Assembly: GCA_012512355.1 (NCBI GenBank)
Contig: JAAZEI010000228.1
Coordinates: forward strand, 1 to 21,462
Source of the DNA: Clostridiales bacterium
Lineage (GTDB): Bacteria > Bacillota > Clostridia > Christensenellales > Aristaeellaceae
Direction: 5' to 3'
Length of the DNA: 21,462 nucleotides
Both the position numbers and the translations under genes were made by a program. How positions within the stretch are numbered: the stretch's first letter is position 1; every line of letters begins with the position of its first letter. This document shows positions 8,336 to 16,805 of the stretch, piece by piece. The notes below the pieces were generated by a model. That model worked only from the letters and a program-made list of their open reading frames with translations, was not told the origin of the DNA and made no database searches.

Positions 8336-10664
8336 AAGAGCTTTTCATATCCAGCGTCCTTTGGTGTGCATTGCCTTATTTTTTGGACTAGGGATTTATA
8401 TTGGACGATACTGGAAAAAGGAGTTATTGCGGTTGCCCTTCATAGGGCTTGGCTGCGCGCTGATGCTGCTGACATATCTGTTTTTATACAAAAGGCCGAC
8501 GGTTTTGGGTATTGGTTTCGTGCTTTTATTTTTGGGGATGATTCATTCATTTGCCTTTTCGCACCCGTATTTACCTCCAGAAGGCACATATCTGATTGAA
8601 GCCAGAGTATCCGGTGAGCTTGAAAGCAGAGCTGAGGATGGAAGGATTAGAGCCATCCTTGCAGATTTAAAAATGGTCGATGAACAGGGTGAAGTTTTTA
8701 CTTCGAAATCTGCCTATTGGACTTTCTATCCATCAAAGGATAAGATTTTACCTCTTGAGGGTCAGACAATTAACATGATATCGACCTTATATCATCCAAT
8801 GGGCAGACAAAATCCTTATGGATTTGACTTTCAACTATATTTGTTGCAAAAAGGGGTTGGGGTTGGTCTCAGCGGAGCAAAAGATTTAAAAGTTGATTTA
8901 GATCCTGCAACAACAATAAAAAACCCTTGGTTAACAGCAAGAAAGTACCTGTCCTCTTTATATGATGATGCTTTAGCAGGCAAAGGAGAACTGATAAAAA
9001 CAATGCTATTGGGTGACAGAAGTGCTCTTGCGGATGAGGTGAAACAAAACTTTCGTGATGCAGGTATAGCGCATGTGCTTGCTGTTTCAGGATTGCATGT
9101 CAGCATTCTTACCCTAGTTTTTTTATTTTTTTTAAGTTTCCTGGGTATACCGGATAAACTCAGGTTTGGTTTGATTGCGGTATTTCTAACACTTTATTGT
9201 TTTCTTCTCGGATTTAATGCCCCGGTGTTTCGCTCGGCTTTGATGAGTTTAATCATCCTGTCCGGTGCGCTTTGCCATCAGCGAAGCGATCCCTTAACAA
9301 GTCTTGCAGCGGCATTTATTCTGATATTGGCGATCCGTCCGCTTGATTTGTTCAGTGCTGGATTTCAGCTGTCTTTTATGGCAGTTCTTGGAATTTTTAC
9401 TTTGGGTGATCAAATGCAAGCTCTTTATATAAGGTCAAGAAAGTTAAAAAGATCTAACTCTTTGTATAATAAACTAGTCTATGCTTTTCAAATAACTCTG
9501 GCAGCATCGATTTTTACATCTCCAATTGTTTTAAGTGTCTTTCATCATTTTTCCTTTGCAGGTATATTGTTTAGCCCCTTTGCCTGTTTGTCGGTGTCTG
9601 TCCTGATGGTTTATGGGTTATTCATTCTGCCTTTTGCTGTTATCTGGATGCCCTTGGCGAAGATATTGGCGATTCCGCTGACTTTCCTAATCACTCTTTT
9701 TACAAGCATAACAAGAAATGTTGCTAATCTGCCTCTTGCATCCATAAAAACAAGTGCTCCAGGAATGTTTTTAATTTTGACGATGATGTTCATGCTGATC
9801 TTATGTACAAGATACATAAAGATTGGATTCAAGCGCCGCAAAGTACTTTTCTCTTCTGCTTTGATTCTGATGATTCTTTTGAACATTACCCCAAAAACAG
9901 ATAATGTTCGCTACATACTTTTCAGTTCAGGTAACGCTGACGCTGCAGTCATTGAAGACGGGAGGTCTACTTATGTGATCGATACGGCAGAACATGGCGG
10001 TGATTTGAGCAGCTATTTGTTAAGTAAAGGAAGAACAATTGATCAACTATTTATCTCACATATGCATCGTGACCATATCGGTGGGCTAAAACAACTCGTT
10101 GAACAGGGGGTTCAAATCAAGGAATTGGTTCTTCCGCAAGATGCTTTACAGACGAATTCCGCTGACGGCAGCATAGAAATACTCAAATTTGCACTTTCTC
10201 GAGAAATACCACTTCGATATGTCTCAAAAGGTGATGAGTTTGGCAGTGCTCGTGTGAGTATAAAAGTGCTTTGGCCGATTAAGGATAAAATATATCCAAA
10301 TATGAATCCGAATCACTATTCGATGACCTTATCGATCGATTTAAATGGCATCAGCCTGTTGACTGCCGGTGACTTAACCGGAGAATATGAGCATTACTCA
10401 GCCCAAATTGCGCAAGTGTTGAAGCTGTCGCATCATGGGGCAAAGGGCAGTACGCTGCCGGATTATTTGAAGACAGTTTCACCGCAGCTCGCATTATTAT
10501 CAGCCAATAGTAATCGCCTGCCTTTAGCAAGCGCTGTTATGAGCAGACTAAGCGAGCAAAGCATACCGATGTGGGGGACACACAGCGGCCGAGCCATTAT
10601 TTTGACTGTTAAAGATAATGGAGAATCAACTATTGAACATTTCCATGAGCGAGGGTTGCAATGA
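8325..10664 (+). CDS. comEC: ComEC/Rec2 DNA-uptake channel
   Basis: This 779-residue polytopic membrane protein is expected to carry single-stranded DNA across the membrane during transformation. Residues 1-75 are hydrophobic segments, about 75-200 the soluble OB-like N-domain, and about 215-490 the Competence domain, with AHVLAVSGLHVSIL near 247-260 as the family hallmark. About 525-765 is an MBL domain with HMHRDH near 578-583, AGDL near 683 and SHHGAKGST near 702. The usual FLDVGQGDS entry to that domain reads ILFSSGNADA, an unusual change. The GTG start overlaps the MBL gene by 11 bases and is preceded by AGGGGA. No comEA lies upstream in this window. The adjacency to holA is the same as in Bacillus. 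Confidence 0.95.
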   Translation: MSNKRAFHIQRPLVCIALFFGLGIYIGRYWKKELLRLPFIGLGCALMLLTYLFLYKRPTVLGIGFVLLFLGMIHSFAFSHPYLPPEGTYLIEARVSGELESRAEDGRIRAILADLKMVDEQGEVFTSKSAYWTFYPSKDKILPLEGQTINMISTLYHPMGRQNPYGFDFQLYLLQKGVGVGLSGAKDLKVDLDPATTIKNPWLTARKYLSSLYDDALAGKGELIKTMLLGDRSALADEVKQNFRDAGIAHVLAVSGLHVSILTLVFLFFLSFLGIPDKLRFGLIAVFLTLYCFLLGFNAPVFRSALMSLIILSGALCHQRSDPLTSLAAAFILILAIRPLDLFSAGFQLSFMAVLGIFTLGDQMQALYIRSRKLKRSNSLYNKLVYAFQITLAASIFTSPIVLSVFHHFSFAGILFSPFACLSVSVLMVYGLFILPFAVIWMPLAKILAIPLTFLITLFTSITRNVANLPLASIKTSAPGMFLILTMMFMLILCTRYIKIGFKRRKVLFSSALILMILLNITPKTDNVRYILFSSGNADAAVIEDGRSTYVIDTAEHGGDLSSYLLSKGRTIDQLFISHMHRDHIGGLKQLVEQGVQIKELVLPQDALQTNSADGSIEILKFALSREIPLRYVSKGDEFGSARVSIKVLWPIKDKIYPNMNPNHYSMTLSIDLNGISLLTAGDLTGEYEHYSAQIAQVLKLSHHGAKGSTLPDYLKTVSPQLALLSANSNRLPLASAVMSRLSEQSIPMWGTHSGRAIILTVKDNGESTIEHFHERGLQ

Positions 10665-11713
10665 ACAGGGATAGCTTTTATCAAAGTATCAAATCCGGGA
10701 AAATCATGTCTTGTTATTTATTTGAAGGAGAAGAAGAATTCACCAAGGAAAGCGCGTTAAAGACTTTACGCTCCGCAGTTTTAAAAGAAGATGTGACTGG
10801 ACTTAATGACACAGTATTTATTGACCCTTCAGCGCAGGCTTTAATCTCCTGTGCGGAAACTTTTCCGATGATGGCTGATAAACGGTTTATTTTGGTAAAA
10901 GATAGCTCCTTGTTATCAAGTGGGCGCAATCAGGATACTGAAGAAAAGCGTTCTTTAAAAACAGATGATGGAGACGAGGTAGTTAAATACTTGGCAAACC
11001 TTCCCCCAACTGTTTGTGTTGTATTCTATATAAAAGGAAAAGCCGCTGCAAACCGCAAACTATACAAGCTAATCAATAAGCTTGGCGGGTTGGTTACCTT
11101 TGACCCGCTGGATCAAAACACATTAATAAAATGGATAAAACAGAAATTCAAATCTTTTGGAAAACAAATTAACAGTGCAACTGCCGAACAAATAATTTTT
11201 GCTGTTGGAACCAATATGCACACCTTAAGTCATGAAGTGGCAAAACTCGCTGCAAGCGCCAGCGAAAACGAATCAATTTCATTACAGGATATTGAAAATA
11301 TCAGCACAAAATCTACTGAGTACAAGGTTTTTGATTTGGCTGATGCTCTTATATCAGGTCAGTCTTTTAGAGTCGACTCTTTGATGAATAAGATGCTGCA
11401 AGAAGGCGAACAAAGACTGATGCTGTTGAGTTTGCTTCAAAGGCAATTCCGACAGCTTTTTTTCATTAAAATTTTGCTTGATGATAATCAAAAAACCGAT
11501 CAAATATCCAGACAGTTATCCTTGTCCTCTTATGTTGTCAGAAAATTACAGCCCATGGCTTTAAAATATGATGTCAGTTATTTACATTGGGCATATAATC
11601 TGCTTATTGATACGGAGTTTTTGGTCAAATCAGGCCAGATTTTTGAAGAAGGCTCTCTTGAACAAGCTGTATATCGTATTTTATCACGCCAAATAAAGGA
11701 AAAAAATGATTGA
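10661..11713 (+). CDS. holA: DNA polymerase III delta subunit
   Basis: This 350-residue protein is the clamp-loader subunit that opens the beta clamp. The N-terminal AAA+-like domain begins with YLFEGEEEFTKESALKTLR at about 19-37, the typical delta signature (no functional Walker A is expected). The C-terminal collar domain includes AVGTNMHTLSHEVAKLA near 186-202 and EYKVFDLADALISGQ near 222-236. It overlaps comEC by four bases (ATGA). In Bacillus and many clostridia rpsT follows holA; here rsmG does, overlapping by eight bases, and I found no rpsT in the window. Confidence 0.93.
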   Translation: MNRDSFYQSIKSGKIMSCYLFEGEEEFTKESALKTLRSAVLKEDVTGLNDTVFIDPSAQALISCAETFPMMADKRFILVKDSSLLSSGRNQDTEEKRSLKTDDGDEVVKYLANLPPTVCVVFYIKGKAAANRKLYKLINKLGGLVTFDPLDQNTLIKWIKQKFKSFGKQINSATAEQIIFAVGTNMHTLSHEVAKLAASASENESISLQDIENISTKSTEYKVFDLADALISGQSFRVDSLMNKMLQEGEQRLMLLSLLQRQFRQLFFIKILLDDNQKTDQISRQLSLSSYVVRKLQPMALKYDVSYLHWAYNLLIDTEFLVKSGQIFEEGSLEQAVYRILSRQIKEKND

Positions 11714-12404
11714 AAAGCTAAATGAGCTTCTGATGAAAAATGCTTTATCTCTTGGAGAACATTCTGATAGTATGGCGGCCTTTCATCGTCTGTTGCTTCA
11801 GTGGAATACAAGGATGGATTTGACAAACATTCCGCCTGATGAAATGTATCTTCGTCATTATGCTGATTCTATTCTGCCTATAAAAAATCAGGATTGGTTT
11901 TTTTATGGAGCAAGCATGATTGATGTAGGAACAGGCGCCGGATTCCCGGGGATGGCCATCGCCATCATGCGACCGGATATGCAAATCTGTTTGTTGGATG
12001 CTCTCAAAAAACGATGTGACTTTCTCATGGCAGTTGTCAAGGAATTGGGGCTCTTGAATGTTCAAGTAGTTCACGCGAGATCCGAGGATGCAGCACGAGG
12101 AGATCTCCGGGGATATTTTGATATTGCAACAGCCCGCGCGGTAGCAAGCATGCGAACCTTAATTGAGTTTTTACTGCCTTTTTTAAAAGTTGGAGGATAC
12201 GCGCTTTGCTGGAAGGGCCCAGGCCTGGAGCAGGATCTTGCTGAAGCTAAAAGCGCGCTCTTTTTGCTGAAAGGTGAAGTAAGTGAAAATATGCGACTGG
12301 ATCTTCCCGGTTATGAGCATTATGTCCAGAGTATTAAAAAAAATGCCCCTACACCAGCTCTTTATCCTCGAAAAGCCGGCGTTGCTAAAAAAATACCTTT
12401 ATGA
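11706..12404 (+). CDS. rsmG: 16S rRNA (guanine-527-N7)-methyltransferase
   Basis: This 232-residue SAM-dependent enzyme methylates G527 in the 16S rRNA 530 loop. The SAM-binding motif IDVGTGAGFPGMAIAI lies at about 71-86. LLDALKKRCDFL follows, then the family-typical DIATARAVASMRTLIEF near 139-155. The N-terminal part with WNTRMDLTNI is also characteristic. The ATG at 11706 overlaps holA. Its 3' end overlaps the convergent TrmH-family gene by six bases and contains that operon's terminator hairpin, so the last codons serve three purposes. The gene is usually near oriC with mnmG; here it has moved into the comEC-holA unit. Confidence 0.95.
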   Translation: MIEKLNELLMKNALSLGEHSDSMAAFHRLLLQWNTRMDLTNIPPDEMYLRHYADSILPIKNQDWFFYGASMIDVGTGAGFPGMAIAIMRPDMQICLLDALKKRCDFLMAVVKELGLLNVQVVHARSEDAARGDLRGYFDIATARAVASMRTLIEFLLPFLKVGGYALCWKGPGLEQDLAEAKSALFLLKGEVSENMRLDLPGYEHYVQSIKKNAPTPALYPRKAGVAKKIPL

Positions 12405-12416
12405 GCCGAAGGTATT
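12387..12416 (-). terminator. Rho-independent terminator of the minus-strand operon, inside the rsmG end
   Basis: An 8-base perfect inverted repeat (AATACCTT at 12392-12399, AAGGTATT at 12409-12416) with a 9-base loop is followed, in the minus direction, by a run of seven T (complement of 12387-12393, two of them also in the stem). It lies at the stop codons of both convergent genes: the rsmG TGA and most of the TAA of the TrmH gene fall in the loop. In the plus direction no T-run follows, so it should act only on minus-strand transcripts. Confidence 0.7.
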
Positions 12417-13127
12417 AAACACATACATGCCTATTCCTGCTGCGACGGAAAGGTTAAGTGAATCAATCTGTTTATCATGCTCAATGCGAACTGAATTTCC
12501 AAAATTTGAAAAATCAGCCGGTAACCCTGTTGCTTCATTTCCCATGACAAGTGAATAAGGTTCGCATGCTCTCTTCGCAATCTCATCAAGCGAAGATGAG
12601 CCGTTGAGCATAAAAGGATAAAGAGTATGTCGATTAAACTCTAATCGGTAGCTGTCGAAATTTTGGTAAGATTTTATATTGAGAGTGAAGAGCGCTCCCA
12701 TGCTGGCTCGAACAACATGTGGATCATAATAATCAGCTGCTGGTGATATAATAGCAATATTTTTAAAATTAAAGCCCAAAGCGGTGCGAAGCATAGTCCC
12801 CAGATTACCTTTATCACTTGGCTGATGCAGAACCAGGTGACGAAAATCTTGTGATAGTTCATCTCCTTGTTTTTTAAAAACAGCCGCCACATATATATTT
12901 TCTTTCCCTGAAAGCCGTGTTAAAGCTCGGTCGGCTGTTTCAATACGTATGTTGTTCTCATTGCAAAGCAAACGTAATTTGTTGATTGCCTTAGTATCAT
13001 CCAATTTGCTGCTGATGAGAATGCGCTGTACTGATTTTGGTCTTTTATGAATGGCTTCCAAGCTTGGAAACAAGCCTGGAGCATAGGAGTATTCTAAACT
13101 CTTTTGATAGTTTTGAAGTTTGGGCAT
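12399..13127 (-). CDS. TrmH/SpoU-family RNA 2'-O-methyltransferase
   Basis: This 242-residue SPOUT-type protein has the three family motifs: motif 1 DKGNLGTMLRTALGF (about 104-118), motif 2 LVMGNEATGLPADF (about 193-206), and motif 3 IDSLNLSVAAGIGMY (about 221-235). The first 95 residues form an L30e-like RNA-binding region, as in RlmB/TrmH-type enzymes. It would methylate a ribose 2'-OH in rRNA or tRNA using SAM; the exact site is not predictable. The ATG is preceded by GAGGAC at a good distance and lies nine bases after the ALDH stop, making it the last gene of the minus-strand operon. It converges with rsmG. Confidence 0.92.
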   Translation of the reverse strand: MPKLQNYQKSLEYSYAPGLFPSLEAIHKRPKSVQRILISSKLDDTKAINKLRLLCNENNIRIETADRALTRLSGKENIYVAAVFKKQGDELSQDFRHLVLHQPSDKGNLGTMLRTALGFNFKNIAIISPAADYYDPHVVRASMGALFTLNIKSYQNFDSYRLEFNRHTLYPFMLNGSSSLDEIAKRACEPYSLVMGNEATGLPADFSNFGNSVRIEHDKQIDSLNLSVAAGIGMYVFNTFGS

Positions 13128-13136
13128 TTTATGTCC

Positions 13137-14543
13137 TCATTTTAGAAATTGTTTAATCAATGAGATTTTTCCTTCATTCAGTGGCATATATCGAAAAGGA
13201 AAATCAGTTTTCCCTTTAAAAAGAATAGCCTTTTTATGCGAAAACGTATCAAAGCTGTATTTTCCATGATATCTTCCCATGCCGCTTTTCCCCAGACCGC
13301 CAAAAGGCAAATGCGGGTTGCTTAGATGAACCAGGGTATCGTTAACACACCCTCCGCCAAAGGGTATAGCGTGAATAAGAGCATCAATTCGTTCTTGGTT
13401 TTCACAAAAAATATAGCATGCCAAAGGGTGGTCTTTCTGGTTTATTTGTCCTGCAGCATCCTCAATTGATTGAAAGGTTAAGACCGGCAAGATTGGCCCA
13501 AATATTTCTTCCTGCATAATAGGGTCTTCCCATTCAATATTTGTAAGAAGTGTAGGAGAAATTCGCTCCCCATCACCTTCACCGCCAAAAAAAACACTGC
13601 TGCCTTCTAGCAGTTTCATCAGTCGGCTGTAATGTTTCTTGTTGACTATTTTTGGCCAATCCTTTGATTTTATGGGATCTTGCCCGTAAAAATTCAACCA
13701 ATAATCCCGAATCAGAGGCAGCAGTTTATCTTGAATGCTCTCGTGGACCAGTAAATAATCAGGTGCAACGCAAGTCTGACCTGAATTGATGCTTTTGCCA
13801 AAAGCAATTCTTTTAGCGGCGAGGTCTAAATCAGCGCTCTCATCTACAATGCAAGGGCTTTTGCCGCCCAGCTCCAAAGTAATGGGAGTAAGATGCTCAG
13901 CTGCTTTTTGCATCACTAATTTTCCAACTTTAGTCCCGCCTGTAAAAAATATATAATCAAATGCTTCTTCAAGCAAAAGGCTGTTTTCTTCTCTGCCGCC
14001 TAGAATAATAGCGGCCTGATCAGGACTTACCCATTCGCTTACAAGTTTCGCTATGACTTGCGAAGTGGCAGGTGAATAATTGCTTGGTTTGACTATGCAT
14101 CTGTTTCCTGCCGCGATGGCACCTATTAGAGGCGTCATCGTTAATTGAAAGGGATAGTTCCAGGGCGACATGATAAGGACAACTCCATAGGGTTGGTAAT
14201 AAACCATACTTTTACCTGGGAAAACAGAGATGGAACCTCGAACCCGCTTTGGTTTCATCCAAGACTTTAAATGCTTGAGTGTATAATTCAATTCTGATAA
14301 GACCATACCTATTTCGGTCAAATAGGCTTCACCAGCTGATTTTCCAAGGTCCTGTTCCAGAGATACAGAAATATCTTTTTCGTGCTCAATAATAATACTT
14401 TTAAGCTTAAGTAAGGAGTCTCTTCGGTTATGGTATTGGTTTACCCATCTTTTTCTGTGATTTTGATAAGAGAACATGTCAAGCAAATCAGCCTGATGCG
14501 CATTCTTTTGTTTCTTGACCAAAGAGTTGATTTCACTCACCAT
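13137..14543 (-). CDS. NAD(P)-dependent aldehyde dehydrogenase (ALDH3-like)
   Basis: This 468-residue enzyme oxidises aldehydes to acids. Key residues are visible: the oxyanion Asn in SPWNYP (126-131), a cofactor-binding Lys in VKPSN (151-155), FTGGT near 200-204, the general-base Glu224 in LELGGKSP, and catalytic Cys258 in NSGQTCVAP. The short N-terminus, KPKRV segment and C-terminal GGLGKSGMGRYHGKYSFDTFSH are typical of the class-3/fatty-aldehyde group, which acts on medium- or long-chain and aromatic aldehydes; actual substrate unknown. The ATG overlaps the upstream helicase by 11 bases, so its translation is coupled to that gene. Confidence 0.93.
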   Translation of the reverse strand: MVSEINSLVKKQKNAHQADLLDMFSYQNHRKRWVNQYHNRRDSLLKLKSIIIEHEKDISVSLEQDLGKSAGEAYLTEIGMVLSELNYTLKHLKSWMKPKRVRGSISVFPGKSMVYYQPYGVVLIMSPWNYPFQLTMTPLIGAIAAGNRCIVKPSNYSPATSQVIAKLVSEWVSPDQAAIILGGREENSLLLEEAFDYIFFTGGTKVGKLVMQKAAEHLTPITLELGGKSPCIVDESADLDLAAKRIAFGKSINSGQTCVAPDYLLVHESIQDKLLPLIRDYWLNFYGQDPIKSKDWPKIVNKKHYSRLMKLLEGSSVFFGGEGDGERISPTLLTNIEWEDPIMQEEIFGPILPVLTFQSIEDAAGQINQKDHPLACYIFCENQERIDALIHAIPFGGGCVNDTLVHLSNPHLPFGGLGKSGMGRYHGKYSFDTFSHKKAILFKGKTDFPFRYMPLNEGKISLIKQFLK

Positions 14544-16797
14544 GAACCAGTTCCTCCAATAGCCTTATCGCTATATTTTTTCCATCCTGTCCGATTTCAC
14601 TTACCGGTCCTACACAGGAAGGACAGCCAGCCTGGCAAGTACAATTGACAATTAACTGCTGTGCATGTCTTAGCAGGGTTGAATACATATGATAAGCTTT
14701 CTCCGCCAATCCAATACCACCAGGGCTGTTGTCATATAAAATAATGGTTGGTTTATTTGTCATGGGACTTTTTACCTGGTAAGATACAGCGATATCTCTG
14801 GGGGAACACATCAGATACAGGGGTGCTACAATACGCAAAGTGCTGCAAACTCCTAACATCCCGTTTTGCAAGCTGTCATTGCTGTAATGACTGGCAATTT
14901 TATCTTCTAATGTCAGCCACATTGCTTGTGTGTGCATATCTGTTTCCGGCAGACGGACAGGGCCGTATCCAAGACTTTCACCTGTATCAAACTTAATTTT
15001 CTTAAATATCTTGACAAGCGTGGTAACTTTTATTTCTCCATAGGCTGCATGGTTTTGTTCGAGTTCAATATCGAGCAGACTAAGGCTGAGATTTAAATCA
15101 GCATCTGTATAGTAATCCACGTTTACTTTCTTTATAAAAGCTTTACAGGCATTAAAGTCCAATTTTTCGACTTGGTACTGTACGCCTTCATGCAAATAAA
15201 TTGCGTTTTCATGTAAAAGCATTGGTACAGTAAACCGGTCCATCTCACCAACGACACGTACTTGAGAGGGAACAGAGATATCCATAATCAGGAAGTTTTC
15301 TGTCATAGTACTCCGGAGACTTATTTCGCTTGCTGGAAAATCTTCATTAGCCCAGTGCCAAACCTCACCTACATGTCGTAAAATGCTCGACTCCTGGAGA
15401 TATTCAAGCATGTTGCTGACACCCGGAGCGTTGCCAAAGGTATCATGGTCCTTGAAAGGAAGCTCATAGGCAGCGCATTTAAAATGGCTAAGTAATATAT
15501 ATAGATTGTTGGGGTTGATGAGAGCGTGTTCAGGTGACTGGCTAAAAAAGTACTCCGGATGGTTGATGATGTACTGGTCAATCGCGGCACTTGATGCCAC
15601 CATGATGGTCAGCGATTTTCCCTGCCTTCGGCCGGCACGACCTGCCTGCTGCCAAGTACTGGCTATAGTTCCGGGATATCCGCATAGCAAACAAGCATCC
15701 AAAGCACCAATATCGATTCCCAGTTCAAGCGCATTGGTTGATATCACCATGTCAACCTGGCCTTGGCGCAAACTTCGTTCGATATCTTTGCGCTCTGTTG
15801 GCAAATATCCTCCCCGGTAACCGCGTACCCTTCCGGAGCGGCCTAATTGGTCGCTGACAGATTCTTTTAGAGCTTTTGTCAGAACTTCTACCTGAACTCT
15901 GCTTTTAGCAAATACAATGGTCTGAATTTTGTTTTGCAGCAGTGTAGCCGCTATCATTCGCACCTGATGAAGAGCGCTTTTTCGGATACCAAGCGGTTTG
16001 TTAACTACAGGCGGATCATAAAAAATGACATGTTTTTCGCCCAAAGGCGCCCCATTGTTATCGATCAATTGAACAGGTCTTCCGATTAATGCTTCCGCAA
16101 GTTCTTGTGGGTTGGCAATGGTGGCACTGCAGAGTATGAATTTCGGATGGCTGCCATAAAACGCGCACAAGCGTAGCAGGCGACGAATTACGTTGGCAAG
16201 GTTGCTTCCGAAGATACCGCGATATGCATGAATTTCATCGATAACTACATACTGCAGGTTTTCGAAAAGCTTTACCCACTTTGTATGGTGAGGTAATATA
16301 TTTGAGTGTAGCATATCCGGGTTGGTGACAACCACATGGCCTGCTTGCCTGATTGCGCGTCTGGCTGTTGCGGGCGTGTCTCCGTCATAGGTAAAAGTTT
16401 TGATGTCTACATCAAGCGTAGTTATCAGTTCATAGAGTTCTGATACTTGATCTGAAGATAAAGCTTTGGTTGGGAACAGATAAAGCGCACGTGCATCAGG
16501 ATTTTCTAAGATGGAGGAAAGCACGGGGATGTTGTAACATAAAGTTTTACCCGATGCGGTGGGTGTGACGACGACAATATCATGCCCATCGGCTACGCCT
16601 TGAATACTGCTCACTTGGTGGGTGTACAGGCGATTAATCCCGCGTTCTTTCAACGCCGTGGTAATGCGCTCATCGATAGGGAGCGAAGTCAAGTCGCCGT
16701 ATATTGCGTCCTTGGCAGGTAGAATTTCCCAATTGCTTACACAGTTCATAAATTGTGAATCTTCCCGCAGTGTATCCAGTAATTGATCTAAATTCAT
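14533..16797 (-). CDS. mrfA: MrfA-type DEAD/DEAH helicase with DUF1998 zinc domain
   Basis: This 754-residue superfamily 2 helicase has a Q-like motif LYTHQ (57-61), Walker A TPTASGKT (78-85), DEIH box (187-190), CSATIANP (223-230), a second RecA domain with a NALELGIDIG motif near 355-364, and QAGRAGRR near 390. The C-terminal DUF1998 region ends in four cysteines (719, 721, 725, 728) spaced CxCx3Cx2C. This matches Bacillus subtilis MrfA (YprA), a 3'-5' helicase that with the exonuclease MrfB repairs mitomycin C lesions independently of UvrABC. I infer a DNA-repair role. MrfB is not adjacent; the next gene is an aldehyde dehydrogenase overlapping by 11 bases. An AAGGAT ribosome site precedes the ATG, eight bases after the TPM gene. 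Confidence 0.9.
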   Translation of the reverse strand: MNLDQLLDTLREDSQFMNCVSNWEILPAKDAIYGDLTSLPIDERITTALKERGINRLYTHQVSSIQGVADGHDIVVVTPTASGKTLCYNIPVLSSILENPDARALYLFPTKALSSDQVSELYELITTLDVDIKTFTYDGDTPATARRAIRQAGHVVVTNPDMLHSNILPHHTKWVKLFENLQYVVIDEIHAYRGIFGSNLANVIRRLLRLCAFYGSHPKFILCSATIANPQELAEALIGRPVQLIDNNGAPLGEKHVIFYDPPVVNKPLGIRKSALHQVRMIAATLLQNKIQTIVFAKSRVQVEVLTKALKESVSDQLGRSGRVRGYRGGYLPTERKDIERSLRQGQVDMVISTNALELGIDIGALDACLLCGYPGTIASTWQQAGRAGRRQGKSLTIMVASSAAIDQYIINHPEYFFSQSPEHALINPNNLYILLSHFKCAAYELPFKDHDTFGNAPGVSNMLEYLQESSILRHVGEVWHWANEDFPASEISLRSTMTENFLIMDISVPSQVRVVGEMDRFTVPMLLHENAIYLHEGVQYQVEKLDFNACKAFIKKVNVDYYTDADLNLSLSLLDIELEQNHAAYGEIKVTTLVKIFKKIKFDTGESLGYGPVRLPETDMHTQAMWLTLEDKIASHYSNDSLQNGMLGVCSTLRIVAPLYLMCSPRDIAVSYQVKSPMTNKPTIILYDNSPGGIGLAEKAYHMYSTLLRHAQQLIVNCTCQAGCPSCVGPVSEIGQDGKNIAIRLLEELVHGE

Positions 16798-16805
16798 TTT
16801 AATCC

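Noticed and set aside
12674..12892. Antisense open frames inside real genes throughout the window, such as those within the TrmH, helicase and ComEC genes.
   Set aside because: They lie opposite strongly supported genes, lack ribosome sites and show no family motifs.
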